Positions 10,881 through 21,720 of a stretch of DNA of 64,000 bases are shown here, piece by piece; the first letter of the stretch is position 1, and each line of letters opens with the position of its first letter. Source of the DNA: Sepiola atlantica. Its lineage: Eukaryota > Mollusca > Cephalopoda > Sepiida > Sepiolidae. The notes under the pieces are model-generated. The model searched no databases. It saw only the letters and a list, made by a program, of their open reading frames with translations, and was not told the origin of the DNA. The stretch covers positions 45,924,700 through 45,988,699 of the forward strand of contig OY744531.1 of the NCBI GenBank assembly GCA_963556195.1, read 5' to 3'. The position numbers and the translations under genes are program-made.

Positions 10881-11325
10881 CTTCTACATGTTTCTCAAAC
10901 GAATTTCTAACCTAATAGACCCCGCACTGTCTGCCAAGATCCAGGCCCTGTCTCATCGCCGCAGTGTTGTATTTATGTGCTTGTTTTACAAGTAGTTGCA
11001 TAGAATCTGCTCTGACGAACTTACTGCACTTGTGCCCCCTCGACGAAATGATCCCTAACTAGCAGCTAAATTCCACCCTTGAACTGTAAAAGTTCCTCAA
11101 TGTTGGAAGATATTATACTCTGACAGCTTCTTTCATCGGACCGCTTCAAATTCCGACCGCACCAACATACATGGATTTAAATATCATGTAAATAAATATC
11201 TTGCCGCTTAACTTCTCGTCTAGTTGCACCCTATAAATCTGACCCTAATCACAGCAGCCCTTATGCTTCAGTGGCAATATATCTTGTTTGAGGTGAACAA
11301 AAGATTTTTTCAAGTGTTTAATCAC
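10880..11325 (+). mobile_element. LINE 3' end, plus strand (reverse transcriptase C-terminus)
   Basis: Frames give RISNLIDPALSAKIQALSHRR (the LSHRR motif of CR1/Jockey-group LINEs), then CLFYK and, after a stop, ELTALVPPRRNDP, SDSFFHRTASNSDRTNIHG and KYHVNKYLAA. The block order fits the extreme C-terminus. The 3' UTR (TTCAGTGGCAATATATCTTG, then GGTGAACAAAAGATTTT) resembles the 3' ends at 11658, 46857 and 57030. Stops and frameshifts make it inactive. Confidence 0.75.
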
Positions 11326-11654
11326 TTAGTATCATTCATTTTACATCTTAAACCTTTTCATGAACTTAAAAAATGAGACATTGTAGCCTTATCTTACAAA
11401 TATATACATTGTTCATCTAGTGTGGCTTTATGTTCCTCATATATATGAAGGAATATACTTATATTAAGTGTCTATGTCCTCAAATTTAGTAGCAATAGTG
11501 CCCTCTAGTACGAGACTTCGAATTACGTGCTACAAAGAAAGACTACTGTTTATACATGAACACAATAGTACATCGTTGATAAAAGACTCTCCATAATTTG
11601 AAGAGCTGTACTTTATTGAAACATAGCTACAGTATGTTGTTTTGTTTTTTCTTT
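11326..11654. other. No recognisable feature
   Basis: AT-rich spacer between two oppositely oriented LINE 3' ends. Confidence 0.45.
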
Positions 11655-11990
11655 TAAACTTTTATTCAACCAAAATAAGGCATACTGCCACTGAAACGTA
11701 ATGGGGTACTGTGATACGAACGATATTCATAGGGAGTAGACAAAGTTAGGAATTGTGCAGCAAGATGTTTGTTCACATTACATTTACTTTTATGTATGTT
11801 GGTATGGTCGGGGAAATAGGGGCAATGATTGATTTCCAAATGTAGGCTGTACAAGGAAAGGAGCTATTAGAATAGACAGTGTTCCAGCATCTGAATACCA
11901 CTACCGTTAAGGGGTAGGATTTTGCTGCGAGTCGGGTTGGTCAGAGAAAGTTTTGGTGACCGGCAAGTTCATCAGATCACATTCCCTCGG
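11655..11990 (-). mobile_element. LINE 3' end, minus strand
   Basis: Minus-strand frames give NIHKSKCNVNKHLAAQF followed by a stretch ending in STPLRFSGSMPYFG and a 3' UTR reading GGTTGAATAAAAGTTTAAAAG. The KCNVNKHLxA block matches the remnants at 11180 and 46990, so this is the same family as the 46.9-kb copy. Only the last part of the element is present and it is out of frame upstream. Confidence 0.7.
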
Positions 11991-12849
11991 AGTATTTGTA
12001 AATATAACACAAGAATGCAACACTAAAGTGATGTGACAGACTGGAGCATGGCAGATAGTGCGAGACATATTAAGTTAGAGATTCGTTTTTGGCACCCTAT
12101 CAACCTGAAACTAATGATAAGTAGTCAATAAACAGATAGAATAAGTATATACGATATAGGCACACAGCACGAAGATCAAGACTACACAACTAGAAGATGC
12201 ATGATTTGATTACTCATAACACGGGGAAAGGAGAAGGTATACACATCTCTAAAAATAATATAGTGTATAGAAAAAGCTCAAGACGAGGGTCATAAAACTC
12301 CTTTATTCTTGATAGGTGGGAAACACGATGGAACGGTGGATGTAAATTTTTTTCATAAATTTACTGACGAAGAACTCGCAACTATGAAAATAAAAAGTTG
12401 AATCCTTTAGTTTAAACATTATTAAAATATTATTAGTGGTAGAATGTTTTCATCACGTAAGTCATCGGACAATGGTCTACTGATAAATTAGTTTATTCGA
12501 GATTTTAGTAAACAAATGAAATTTAAAAGTAGAACAACTGATTTGATAAACAAATGGAATTCCAATAGTAAATAAACGCAAGATATCCATATAACGACTG
12601 AGATTATCTTTCATGCGAAGAAGGTTTATGTATGGCAATCGTGACGTAAGCGATACAGATAAATAGACGGATATACAAAAAAAAAAAAGACAACGTACAC
12701 TCGTGAAATACCCAAAGAAAGGAAGCTGTACAAAAGATGCGGATTATTGTTAATTCCAGAAAGTTAACACATCATTTTTTAAATTTATTTACTAATGAAT
12801 CGCCTGGTATCAAGGCTGCATACTACGCGGCGACATAGTTAATTCGATA
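11991..12849. other. No recognisable gene
   Basis: AT-rich DNA with an A12 run at about 12677. No element recognised. Confidence 0.45.
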
Positions 12850-12945
12850 GATAGATTGTCAGTTGAATGATGAAGAATATTATGTGAGTATTAAAAATGC
12901 TGAATGGAATGACCAACATTTCATTACTTATGAGGACGATTTATG
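12850..12945. repeat. Dispersed repeat, inverted relative of 2407-2500
   Basis: Contains TTATGAGGACGATTTATG and GAATGATGAAGAATATTATG, the reverse complements of blocks in the 2.4-kb copy. Confidence 0.4.
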
Positions 12946-12964
12946 AAAAGTATTTGTTGACATT

Positions 12965-13395
12965 CAAGTTCAAAACGACCACGTCGTAGCCCACAGGGAT
13001 GAAATCCCGTTATAATGTGCTCCACAAATGGGTTTTTCTGGAGAGAAACACTGTTCATGGAAGTCCTGGTCGATGTCTGACACACGGAGGAAGAATTCTG
13101 AGTTCTTTGCAGTTGTGGTAGGGAGATGAGTTCTTGCTGTGAATACCATGGAATTTCCGTTTGCTATTAGATACACTAAGAAAAAAGTAGAGTTCATTGC
13201 GTTATGATTGAGAGACAAGTTCTTGCTGTGAATATGTTACAAGGATGAATCAGAGATTGAAGCTCAGTCGAGTACTTTCCATGAAAATGAAGATAGAGTA
13301 GAGAAAGACTAGCAACGTCTATTCTGTGAGAAATGTTCTGTAGAGAACAGTCGCTATAAAAACAAAACATTAAATATGTACTTTCTATGATTATC
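12965..13395 (-). mobile_element. Decayed LINE 3' end with internal 79-bp duplication
   Basis: Minus-strand frames give ISHRIDVASLSLLYLHFHGK, then STELQSLIHPCNIFTARTCL, and in another frame FTARTHLPTTTAKNSEFFLR followed by ISSLWATTWSF. These are reverse transcriptase C-terminal blocks of a LINE related to, but distinct from, the 7-kb copy. The segment GTTCTTGCTGTGAATA occurs at about 13131 and again at about 13211, so the FTARTxL block is present twice. This suggests a local tandem duplication after insertion. Confidence 0.68.
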
Positions 13396-13967
13396 ATTAC
13401 CCCCGTTACCTACGTGAAGATGGATACTTTAGAAAAGAATATGATTACAATAAGGAGAACGTGGTTAAACAGGCTAGCCGTATTCATGACCCTGGAGAGA
13501 TTGGTGGCGTCTGATACCAAACCGAGTCCTGACCTAAATTTAGTATTTGATTTCCTCAGTTTTTTGTAGTATTTTTTTCTTTTTCTAACTTCCTCTCGAT
13601 TATTTCCCAATTACTGACTACCTGGTAATTTATTTTTTTTACTTTTTAGTCGATTTATTCTTTTTTTCTAGATCTTTCTATTCCATCGATTTTTTCGGGG
13701 GCTTTGTTTAATGAAGCTACTCCGCCATCTTTAACCGTACACAAAATGATTAGACGTTTGGCTCCGAATAAAATAGCTTCTTAACTCGGATTTCAAAGTA
13801 AATGAGTTCAGAAGACTTTCTTCTTCTCAATGATATTTATTTTATTTTAGTTCACCAAATAGGTATTCCCCATTTCGTCTTTTTGTTGGACTAAATCAAC
13901 ATTTCATTTGTCTGCGTCTCGTCGTATTATTGTATACTTTCAATTTGCGCATTTAATGCTAAAAATT
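13396..13967. other. No recognisable gene
   Basis: Overlapping open frames on both strands at 13387-13610 are each about 60 codons without motif support. T-rich from 13560. Confidence 0.4.
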
Positions 13968-14310
13968 ACATTTCAAACTTAAGCAAGACGGACAAAACCT
14001 CTCATCGAGATACATGGACGCATCTATAAATGCTATTTCAAACATAAGCGTGACGGACGAATATATCATGTTATAACGATACCTGAACGAATATAACATG
14101 CTATTTCAAACGTAATGGTGACAGACGGACATCTCCTCTTTTAGGGATCCGTAACGCATCTGTAAATGATATTTCAAACGTAAACGTGACAGACAAACAT
14201 CGCCTCTTATAAGGAATCATTTGACTTATATAAAAATGATATCTCAAACATAAAGGTGACAAACGGATATAGCCTCTCGTAGTGATGCTTGGCGCATCTG
14301 AAAATTCTTA
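13968..14310. repeat. Tandem repeat, ~68-bp unit, five degenerate copies
   Basis: The anchor ATTTCAAAC recurs at about 13971, 14034, 14101, 14170 and (as ATCTCAAAC) 14240. It is followed each time by TAANNGTGACNGACNNA, then CCTCTTNTANNGAT and GCATCTNTAAATG. The units have diverged, so this is an old minisatellite. There is no coding content. Confidence 0.75.
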
Positions 14311-15032
14311 AAGGAAGCGATAGGTATGGAAGGTCCCAAATTCGATTAGCGATCTTTCTGAAAACGGGGATAATTGCTGTTTTCTGGGTCAGCTGCTGTT
14401 TTATGTAGGTGGTATATGGATATTTCCAATCCTTTCAGATTATTCATCATCATTCGTTTATTTATCTATCTCATTAACCCTTATTCGCGAGTGTTTTTAG
14501 TTTTGATAAGCGATGACTCATGAGTAGAAAAGGTTTCTTCTGAAATCAGTCGATCAGTCCCCAGGTTAGGGTTAGGGATATATATTACTAGAGCTAAAAA
14601 TATAATAATTTAATAAATGCTCCGAATTTGTTTAAAAAAACATCATTATTCATACAATTGTTTCTGCCTATTTTCAAAACATACTTCTTTTTCTTGATGA
14701 TGAATTCAAGATGTCTTCAAAAAGGTTCTGTTAGAGAATTTTTAATTTCCGATCAGATTACCCTTTTCCCTCAAAACAGAACCGGTAACATCAAAGTCGT
14801 TCCTTCATTTAACTTATTAATCCCTTTTTAAAAGTAAACCAATGAAAAACTACCTTTTTGGGGGGGGGGGTAGGTGGAATAATGTAATGCAAGATAAAAA
14901 TTCACCGAAAAAGCCCTTTCAAAACATCATTAATTCATTATCAAGAAAACTGCCTGTTTTTTAAATCTGCAGAAACAAGTGTATGAATAAAGATGTTTTT
15001 ACTGGAACAAGCTCGGAATTTTTATTAAATTA
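14311..15032. other. No gene; G10 run at about 14861
   Basis: AT-rich DNA with a pure G run of about ten near 14861 and TTAGGGTTAGGG at about 14566-14577, which is a short isolated telomere-like pair. Confidence 0.4.
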
Positions 15033-15058
15033 TTACACACACACACACACACACACAA
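15033..15058. repeat. (CA)n microsatellite
   Basis: About 11 CA units followed by AAACAAAGC. Confidence 0.85.
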
Positions 15059-15164
15059 ACAAAGCGAGGACCTTCCTCCAGCGCTCAGACTACGACTTTT
15101 CCTTTATTACTCCATCATGTCCACCCAAAATTTCGATGTACTTGCGTGACATTTTTCTTCAAAT

Positions 15165-15215
15165 TATCATCGTGAGGAAGTCTTACAATGAAGACGAAAC
15201 GTTGATAAATATATA
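15165..15215 (+). ncRNA. Hammerhead-like relic
   Basis: The sequence GTGAGGAAGTCTTACAATG followed by AAGACGAAACGTTGATAAAT has a hammerhead layout: a core-like GTGAGGA (canonical CTGANGA with C3 changed to G), a GTCTT/AAGAC helix, then GAAAC. A stem III is not obvious. Related relics with different single core changes lie at 36742-36775 and, inverted, at 35948-35990. It is more likely a decayed family member than an active ribozyme. Confidence 0.25.
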
Positions 15216-15283
15216 AAAAAAGTATCTCTTGGTTTTTTTCTTTTTTCATTTATCATTACGTGGGATTACGCTCATCCTTCCTT

Positions 15284-15287
<4 letters not shown>

Positions 15288-15345
<58 letters not shown>
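15288..15345. repeat. (TA)n microsatellite
   Basis: About 28 TA units. Confidence 0.95.
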
Positions 15346-15347
<2 letters not shown>

Positions 15348-15351
15348 TAAT

Positions 15352-15444
15352 GGTAATAATCCAGGTAAAAAATATCCACAGGGTGGTAATCCAGAGCATT
15401 TTAACCGGGTTTATAAAAAGTGCTCAATATCAAAATAGAGCTTT
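15352..15444 (+). repeat. Dispersed repeat P, leader segment
   Basis: Begins AATCCAGGTAAAAAATATCC and runs through ACCGGGTTTATAAAAAGTGC. The same segment occurs at 35733-35815, again directly after a TA/TAA microsatellite and directly before the palindrome arm. Confidence 0.65.
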
Positions 15445-15714
15445 ATATATGATAATTTTATTTACACAGACATGTACAAAATCTGCGACGCTGGCATGTC
15501 GATGTTATCGATCAACAGTTACTATGAACTGAGATCTCATCAGGGAGAGTTAGAATCCGATCTTAACCTCAGATCAGATTCTCTCCAAATATGATCTGAG
15601 GTTAAGATCGGATTCTAACTCTACCTGATGAGATCTCAGTTTATAGTAACTGTTGATCGATAGCATCGACATGCCAGTGTCGCAGATTTTGTACATGTCT
15701 GTGTAAATAAAATT

Positions 15715-15726
<12 letters not shown>
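15445..15726. mobile_element. Large near-perfect palindrome of repeat family P
   Basis: The left arm (from ATATGATAATTTTATTTACA) and right arm (ending TGTAAATAAAATTATCATAT) are reverse complements for about 130 bp each, with a loop of about 15 nt (GATTCTCTCCAAATA, 15577-15591) closed by CCTCAGATCA/TGATCTGAGG. The arms carry GATCTCATCAGG and TGTTGATCGATAG blocks. (TA)n lies at the right edge, and the leader repeat at 15352-15444 with its own (TA)n lies on the left. Single-arm copies occur at 28008-28147 and 35815-35946. It is non-coding and would extrude as a strong hairpin. Confidence 0.8.
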
Positions 15727-15774
<48 letters not shown>

Positions 15775-15800
15775 CGTGCGTGTGTGTGTGTCTGTGTGTT
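15717..15800. repeat. (TA)n(TG)n compound microsatellite
   Basis: About 27 TA units then TGTGCGTGCG and (TG)n. Confidence 0.93.
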
Positions 15801-15870
15801 TGAATGTTTATATAGAACAAATGTATAGTATCTTTAAAAATACATTTATGTATTGCTGTACTGCTTTTTA

Positions 15871-15873
<3 letters not shown>

Positions 15874-15942
<69 letters not shown>
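15874..15942. repeat. (TA)n microsatellite
   Basis: About 34 TA units. Confidence 0.95.
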
Positions 15943-15946
<4 letters not shown>

Positions 15947-17399
15947 AAGAATATTACAATATTAGATCAAAATTTCTTTTAAAAAAATTATTTATCTGGA
16001 GAAACGATGCGAAAACCAATCATTTTTGAGTGTGTGAGTTTTTGCGTTTCGACAGAGGTGAAGAGATAAATCGCCATTTGTTGTTGTTGTCCAACAGGGG
16101 AAACGAGATAAGCGAAGACGGTCATCTTAAGAAGATTAAATCTTCAGGTTGACACATGCCGGGAGTTGGGCAGACACAACGTGGCCATTACTGAATCACC
16201 AGATCAATACGCCTGATTATTTACCCCTACTTTTTGTCGGAGGAGGAGGGACTACAAGAAAATGAAGACTTTGGAAAGATAAGGGCTAGTGAGAAGCGAG
16301 AGCTTTTGACAGGATCAAACCTATCTGTCTTTATAATAAACACGAAGTGGTTATCTCTGTATAAATAGGCGTATTCGAGACCTTCTCTGTAGCTTAAATA
16401 AGCGTGACTAGAGTGGTCATCTGTTTCATACTACGTAGCGGTAAAAGGGCACAGGATTGTTGGAAGTATTGCTACCCCTACAAAAATGTAACAACAATAA
16501 GGGAACATGCACCAAAACATATCTTCATAAAATATCACACAGTTCATGGCACTGCATAGTTTTGTGTCACGATAATTATTACGTTCATATCGACTTTCTC
16601 GGTGTATTTTATTTATTACCAATGATTCGCCACATATAAAGGCAAAACCACTTTAAGATGAAGATTAAAGAGCTGGATAGAATGATAAATAAATGATGGA
16701 CGATATTATGAGAAGATTGAAAATCGCTACATATCACCTACCTAGTACAAAAGCAATTATTCCTTCTTTCTTAGAATCATCGCTCATAGAATGTTAGGAC
16801 TAAAAGCCAAAATTGACAGAGGGAGCAAGATTTACTAGACTGGCGAAAGTAAAACCCAACTCAACTTTCTACTCTCTTAGTACCGCATTCAATAAGACAA
16901 GTAGAGTAGTCATTACTAATTCAAAGTGGCTGATGATATTGGTGATTAATTTAAAAGCGCGTGGTGTGTTGTTGGGGAAATAAAAACAGAACTGTTTAAG
17001 TTGATAAAAGCCAGCGTAGAATTAGCAACTAAATATGCACTCCAATCAGCGATAATAATAATATTCGCTTGGTAATTCAAGTAAAGATTTCAAAATTTTA
17101 TGTAGAACAATATCTGGACTTTTCTACTGAGAACTTGACACGAAATGCTTTGACAAGATCAATGAAATACAATAAACTAAATCTATTAGATATTCTTTTC
17201 TATTTCTATATTCTTTGTTTTTTTTTTGTTTTTCGTGTGTGTTCATTTTGCTTTACTGTTATTTTAAGTGAATAAAATAAATCAAGGACATATATTTTGT
17301 ATTGCTGTATTAATTGTTCCTCAGTTGTTGTTACTTTGGGGTATGGCTAACAAGATATTCAAACCATTCCGTGGAATGATTATAGAAGGTAATGCGTGG
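15943..17399. other. No recognisable gene
   Basis: Moderately AT-rich, with GTTGTTGTTG at 16080 and a T8 run at 17219. Short open frames on both strands around 16431-16639 overlap each other and carry no motif. Confidence 0.45.
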
Positions 17400-17575
17400 G
17401 AAGATGACTAACGAACATATACTACACTACCCTTCGAAAAAGACGTCATGTATCGGAACATGATCTCATAACAACAAACGAGATACTACACTACATCACT
17501 CCAAAAGCAGGTGGTAATATCTGGGAGTATGGTATCATAACTACAGAACATACCCTACATTACGCCCCCCCCCTG
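17400..17575. repeat. Imperfect tandem repeat, ~67-bp unit, three copies
   Basis: The anchor ATACTACACTACCCTTC recurs as ATACTACACTACATCAC and ATACCCTACATTACGCC at about 17417, 17483 and 17549. A C9 run ends the last unit. Old and diverged. Confidence 0.55.
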
Positions 17576-17943
17576 AATTGAACACTAAAATATGGTATAA
17601 TAGTACTATTATTAGAAGTAATAGTATAGTTTCAGCTTCAGATATATAATAAAAATTAAGCAAATTAAGATATATTACGGTTGAATGAGTTATGCAGTTT
17701 CCACCTTTTTCATTTATACAATATATCACCAGACCACACTGACGCAAGTAAGATTAAAATATAATATATTAAAATGTATATATTGTATTACTAAAAAAGG
17801 TTAAACTATATAACTCATTCCACTCTTATATGTATTAATTTACTTCAGTGTGTGTCTATCGTAACACCTCTGTATTTTATTGCCTTTTCTATATTACCTT
17901 CATGTACACACTAAACAATGCTTCAAGCAAACTATGTTAACCT
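17576..17943. other. No recognisable feature
   Basis: AT-rich spacer. Confidence 0.45.
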
Positions 17944-17945
17944 CT

Positions 17946-17976
<31 letters not shown>

Positions 17977-17977
17977 T

Positions 17978-18020
<43 letters not shown>

Positions 18021-18042
18021 GTATGAGAGAGAGAAAGAGAAA
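17944..18042. repeat. (CA)n(TA)n(TG)n(GA)n compound microsatellite
   Basis: CA units, then a TA core, then TG units. The tract is therefore self-complementary and can form a hairpin. GAGAGAGAAAGAG follows. Confidence 0.92.
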
Positions 18043-19204
18043 AAGTGTTTAAATGGTTAGAGTATTTGCAAATCTTGCTGACTAATGAACAATATAGCAT
18101 TGAGCGTAAATAAAGTAACTAAATTATGCCTTTTTTATTTATCTCTAACGTGGACCCATGAAAAAGGGAAAACACACTCTCTTACATAAATACATCTCTG
18201 ACGCGATAAGACACAGAAAATAAACACACTATCTTAGACAAATAGTAGTCTAATAACAGTGCTTTCTTGGTATGTTTTCCCCCAGTGACAACAACAACAA
18301 CGAAAAACAGTTTGAAATAGATTCAAAGCCAGGGTTTGAGTATGACCTATTTAAATATATCGTGAGTATTAAATGGGTACGCTGGGTTCAAGCTCAACTG
18401 TTCTCTGGTTCACTATGTAGTAACACCTTTTGCATTCGAGAAGAAAAGGTAAGACTCTGTTTCTATTTGACTAGATATGATTCTGAATAGAAGCGTATAG
18501 AATATGCCATCAAATTAATATGAAGGAAATCACTGATATGTTATCGGCGTCAAGTTACATGTCATACTCTACACCAGCTAGCTGATTGAGAGAGGGGGTT
18601 ATGTTATGCAATATTCCTGATTCTCCTATCCATTCCATCTGGGTTTTTTTTTCTGTCTGGAGAATAGATACTTGGCCATGCAGGTATTCCCTCTCCATCA
18701 ATGTGTCTGTTTGACTGTTTTTCTCTCTCCCTCTCTCCCTCTCTCTTCTCTCTTTCTTTCCCTGCCTCTGTTTCTCACTCCGTTTCTCACTACCTCTCTT
18801 TTCTAAAGAAGGCTAATTCATAATTTTATAAGTTTATAATCGAGTGTCTTTCTCTAGCTCTCTTAAACAGTAGCCCCGTCTAATAATACAAAACCAGTTG
18901 TGACAATGAATTATACGTATCCTCTAAATGTTCTATTCTAGTCTTTTTTACTCGTTCGGTTTGCACTGCGTTTCTCTTCGGTCCTTGTGATGACTTCTTC
19001 TCAGCAATCATTGTTTTATTCTTCCCTTTTCTCATCTAACGATATTACAGAGTTTCGTTTAAATTTCACTCATTTAAATGTGTATTTGTTATTCTACGCC
19101 TTTACTTCCATAGTCACAGCTGGTTTAGTATTATTAGAATGCGCTACTGTATAAAAGACATGCAATATATAGGGTTTTAGGCCATCCGTAAATATATATC
19201 TGCT

Positions 19205-19209
<5 letters not shown>
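18043..19209. other. No gene; CT-rich patch at 18718-18795
   Basis: A 72-codon open frame at 18272-18490 has no motif. A short degenerate duplication (AAACACACTCTCTTACATAA and AAACACACTATCTTAGACAA, about 18170 and 18222) is visible. Confidence 0.4.

Positions 19210-19276
<67 letters not shown>
19210..19276. repeat. (TA)n microsatellite
   Basis: About 33 TA units, ending about 5 bp before the first SINE of the tandem pair. Confidence 0.95.
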
Positions 19277-19280
<4 letters not shown>

Positions 19281-19281
<1 letters not shown>

Positions 19282-19530
19282 GCATGTTCTCTTCAGTAGT
19301 CGAACTCCTTGTCAACAGCTGACTTTAAATATGATTAATATCTCGCGTATTTACCGGGTTGTTGATAACGGCCATGTGGGCTGAGATGTCGGAATTTGAG
19401 TTTGAAATATAACTCGTGTTCCGAGGTTCGAGTCCGGCGACCGGTATGAATAATATTCTCTACACTGACGATTCCAGAAAGGATGAAACGTATACGTATG
19501 TATATAAAAAAAAATATTTATAATTATTTT
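19281..19530 (+). mobile_element. tRNA-headed SINE with hammerhead, unit A of a tandem pair
   Basis: The unit starts GCATGTTCTCTTCAGTAGTC. It contains a tRNA-like region with a perfect B box GGTTCGAGTCC at 19425-19435 and a degenerate A-box region near 19366-19384 (ACGGCCATGTGGGCTGAG). It ends with a hammerhead-type 3' domain at 19461-19502 and an A/T-rich tail. Unit B (19598-19826) is the same sequence about 317 bp downstream in the same orientation. Expected function: a Pol III-transcribed short retroelement needing LINE enzymes in trans. Head-to-tail hammerhead SINEs are known from schistosomes (Sm-alpha). Confidence 0.7.
19461..19502 (+). ncRNA. Hammerhead ribozyme, type I, slightly degenerate
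   Basis: Core CTGACGA (19465-19471; position 7 is free, so C is allowed) and GAAAC (19485-19489) are intact. Stem II is TCC/GGA with a T-T mismatch at its base. Stem III is the minimal ACG-TATA-CGT. The cleavage triplet is GTA, giving a cut after 19498. Stem I is TACA (19461-19464) with TGTA (19499-19502). In the copy at 60.9 kb the equivalent pairs are TATG/CATA, so pairing is kept while the bases differ. The weak stem II suggests reduced activity. Confidence 0.6.
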
Positions 19531-19597
19531 TCGCCCTAAAATCTAGGCTGGGCTCTGTAGTGAGTAGTATCAACACAGCCGTTATCGTGGCCTAAAT

Positions 19598-19825
19598 GCA
19601 TGTTCCTTTCAGTAGTCGAACACTTTGACGACGGCTGCTTTTGAATACAATTAATCTCTCGTTGATTTAGCAGGTTGCTCTTAACGGCCGTGTGGGCTAA
19701 GACGTTGGAACATGATTCGTGTTCCAGGGTTCGAGTTTGACGGTTGGTATGAATAATCTTCTCTACTCTGACAATTCCTGAAAGAATGAAACGTATACGT
19801 ACGTAGATAAAAACTAATATTTATG

Positions 19826-19826
<1 letters not shown>
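19598..19826 (+). mobile_element. tRNA-headed SINE with hammerhead, unit B
   Basis: This unit starts GCATGTTCCTTTCAGTAGTC and parallels unit A throughout: AACGGCCGTGTGGGCTAAG near the A box, and a B box GGTTCGAGTTT with the last bases drifted. The hammerhead-type domain at 19763-19807 has CTGACAA, so core G8 is replaced by A, a change known to abolish cleavage. GAAACGTATACGTA is retained. It is followed directly by (TA)n at 19827. The predicted cleavage positions of A and B are 303 nt apart. Confidence 0.65.

Positions 19827-19858
<32 letters not shown>
19827..19858. repeat. (TA)n microsatellite
   Basis: About 15 TA units at the 3' end of SINE unit B. Confidence 0.93.
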
Positions 19859-19861
<3 letters not shown>

Positions 19862-20399
19862 GAAAAGTTTCAGTTACAGAACTAAAATTGTTGTGGTATT
19901 ATTTGTTTTTGTCTTATAACATACTTAAGTCTTTGGATTAGAAACACCATCCGTTCTTTGATTATTGTTTTTTTCTTAGGAAATTAAGCTTGGCTAATAT
20001 GGAAAAGAAACACATTTAAAGTTTAGAGTTGTTCGTTTAATAGATTCCATCCTGAAATGTTGTTTTTGATTCCATATTATTTTACATGTTATACCTGTTA
20101 TCATTATTTGAAAAAAGTTGCATCAGAGCCATCCACCCAGATTTTGTTGTGTTCTTGAGCTGATTGTGTAAATTTATACTAGTAATTATCGAAATTATTA
20201 TTGATAAAGTATATACGCTAAATGGGAAAAGAATCCATTTGTCAAGTTTTATCCTGATGTAATGGCAATAATAAGGAATTTCTGAAACATGTGTACATAT
20301 GTCTAAAAATTGTTTATTGTTGATTTGTAGAGCATGATTACAAAATATTAATTATGTCATACATTTTCTAATATACTGAATTAATATATATTTTTGTAA
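19859..20399. other. No recognisable gene
   Basis: AT-rich DNA without coding signal. Confidence 0.45.
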
Positions 20400-20401
20400 T
20401 C

Positions 20402-20433
<32 letters not shown>

Positions 20434-20434
20434 T
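20400..20434. repeat. (TA)n microsatellite
   Basis: About 14 TA units then AAATATATAA, abutting the foldback element. Confidence 0.9.
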
Positions 20435-20435
20435 A

Positions 20436-20644
20436 TAACGTAAAATATAATAACACAGAAGTACATAATTGTCGATGCAAAAATTTATTTCAACCATGTG
20501 GTTTTATTCAAGCATCAAATTAGACAATTACATTTTTGAAACTAACAGAAAACTTTCTAATTTGATGCTTGAATAAAACCACAAGGTTGAAATAAATTTT
20601 TGCATCGACAAATATGTAATTTCGTGTTATTATATTTTACGTTA
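20436..20644. mobile_element. Foldback MITE (~209 bp palindrome)
   Basis: The left end TAACGTAAAATATAATAACA is the inverse of the right end TGTTATTATATTTTACGTTA. The arms remain complementary for about 80 bp (ATGCAAAAATTTATTTCAAC, then GGTTTTATTCAAGCATCAAA). The loop is about 40 nt around 20520-20560. It is non-coding and lies next to a TA tract. Confidence 0.78.
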
Positions 20645-20711
20645 TTCTTGCTCTGTTTACCATATTGAGCTCTCTTACCCGGATTTCTTCCTGGAATTAT
20701 TCCATTATAAC

Positions 20712-20715
<4 letters not shown>

Positions 20716-20754
<39 letters not shown>
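20716..20754. repeat. (TA)n microsatellite
   Basis: About 19 TA units. Confidence 0.93.
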
Positions 20755-20756
<2 letters not shown>

Positions 20757-21564
20757 GATTTAAATGTGCACGAAATCAAAGTTAATTGTTATTTAAAGTG
20801 AGAAAAATACAGCTTTCTCAAACGTGGCATTCTTTGATTAAAACAAGAATAAATAATTACCTCAGTCTAGATTCCAGCAATATATCGAGACTCTAGAAGA
20901 ATTTACTAGCAGTCTTTGATCGTTGCATAAAAACTAGATCATATTTTGCGTAATTGGCCAACAATCACTACCCAATGGATGTGTTATTTAAAATAGCTGA
21001 CAAATATATTTTCTTATTATTATTTACATGTTGGAATAAGTCATATCTGAATAGCTTAACTTCTAAAGCATAATTGATAAGTTTCGTAGCGAACGAAACC
21101 GATTAGTATGATACCTTCCAACATATAAATATATTTCTTTAAAAAATAAATATACTGTATTTTACCCCGGTAATTATTTTATTTATAAACTATACACTAC
21201 AGTGTCCGATAGGTGTGGCAGGGTTTCGATCATGGCCATGCCGGATACGGGGTAGAAACAGGCTTATAGTAGCAGACCGATCCTTCAGAACCGTTCAGTA
21301 GGTGAAGACTTCGAGAAAAATATTAGCTCTTGTAAAACCTACAATCTAGCATTTTATTGTTTTTTTTCTATTAACTTATGATAAAAAACAAATATTTATT
21401 ATTTGTAGCTCATAGAAAACCCTCTAGATGGGCACTGTAACTGTAGTATTAAAACGGCATGGCGTCGCTAGCTATAAATGCATCGTTCCTGTCATTAAGT
21501 TGAATGCTTTTATAACGTCAAACCGCCGAAATAAGTGTTAAGATTATCACTGTTTATTCAGTTA
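20755..21564. other. No recognisable gene
   Basis: AT-rich DNA. A GC-richer patch at 21200-21270 (GTGTGGCAGGGTTTCGATCA) could be an old tRNA-like fragment but lacks the rest. Confidence 0.4.
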
Positions 21565-21720
21565 TCCACCGGTGGCCGAATGGTTCTAGGTGTCGGGATT
21601 TGAGTTGGAAAATACGGGTTTTAGAATCACGCGACCAGTTGTGAATAGTGATATCTCTATGCTGATGAGTCCCGATTAAAAAGACCGAAACGTATGCTAC
21701 ATAGATAATAAACAAAAACA

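Noticed and set aside
11960..11990. Minus-strand CTGATGAAC as a hammerhead core
   Set aside because: AAAAC, not GAAAC, follows and no stem II forms. The site lies in LINE-derived sequence.
14566..14577. TTAGGGTTAGGG as a telomere repeat
   Set aside because: Only two units, isolated; similar imperfect motifs at 63760 are also too short.
15500..15650. CTGATGAGATCTCAG as another hammerhead core
   Set aside because: No GAAAC follows at any suitable distance. The match lies in the arm of the family P palindrome and recurs there only for that reason.
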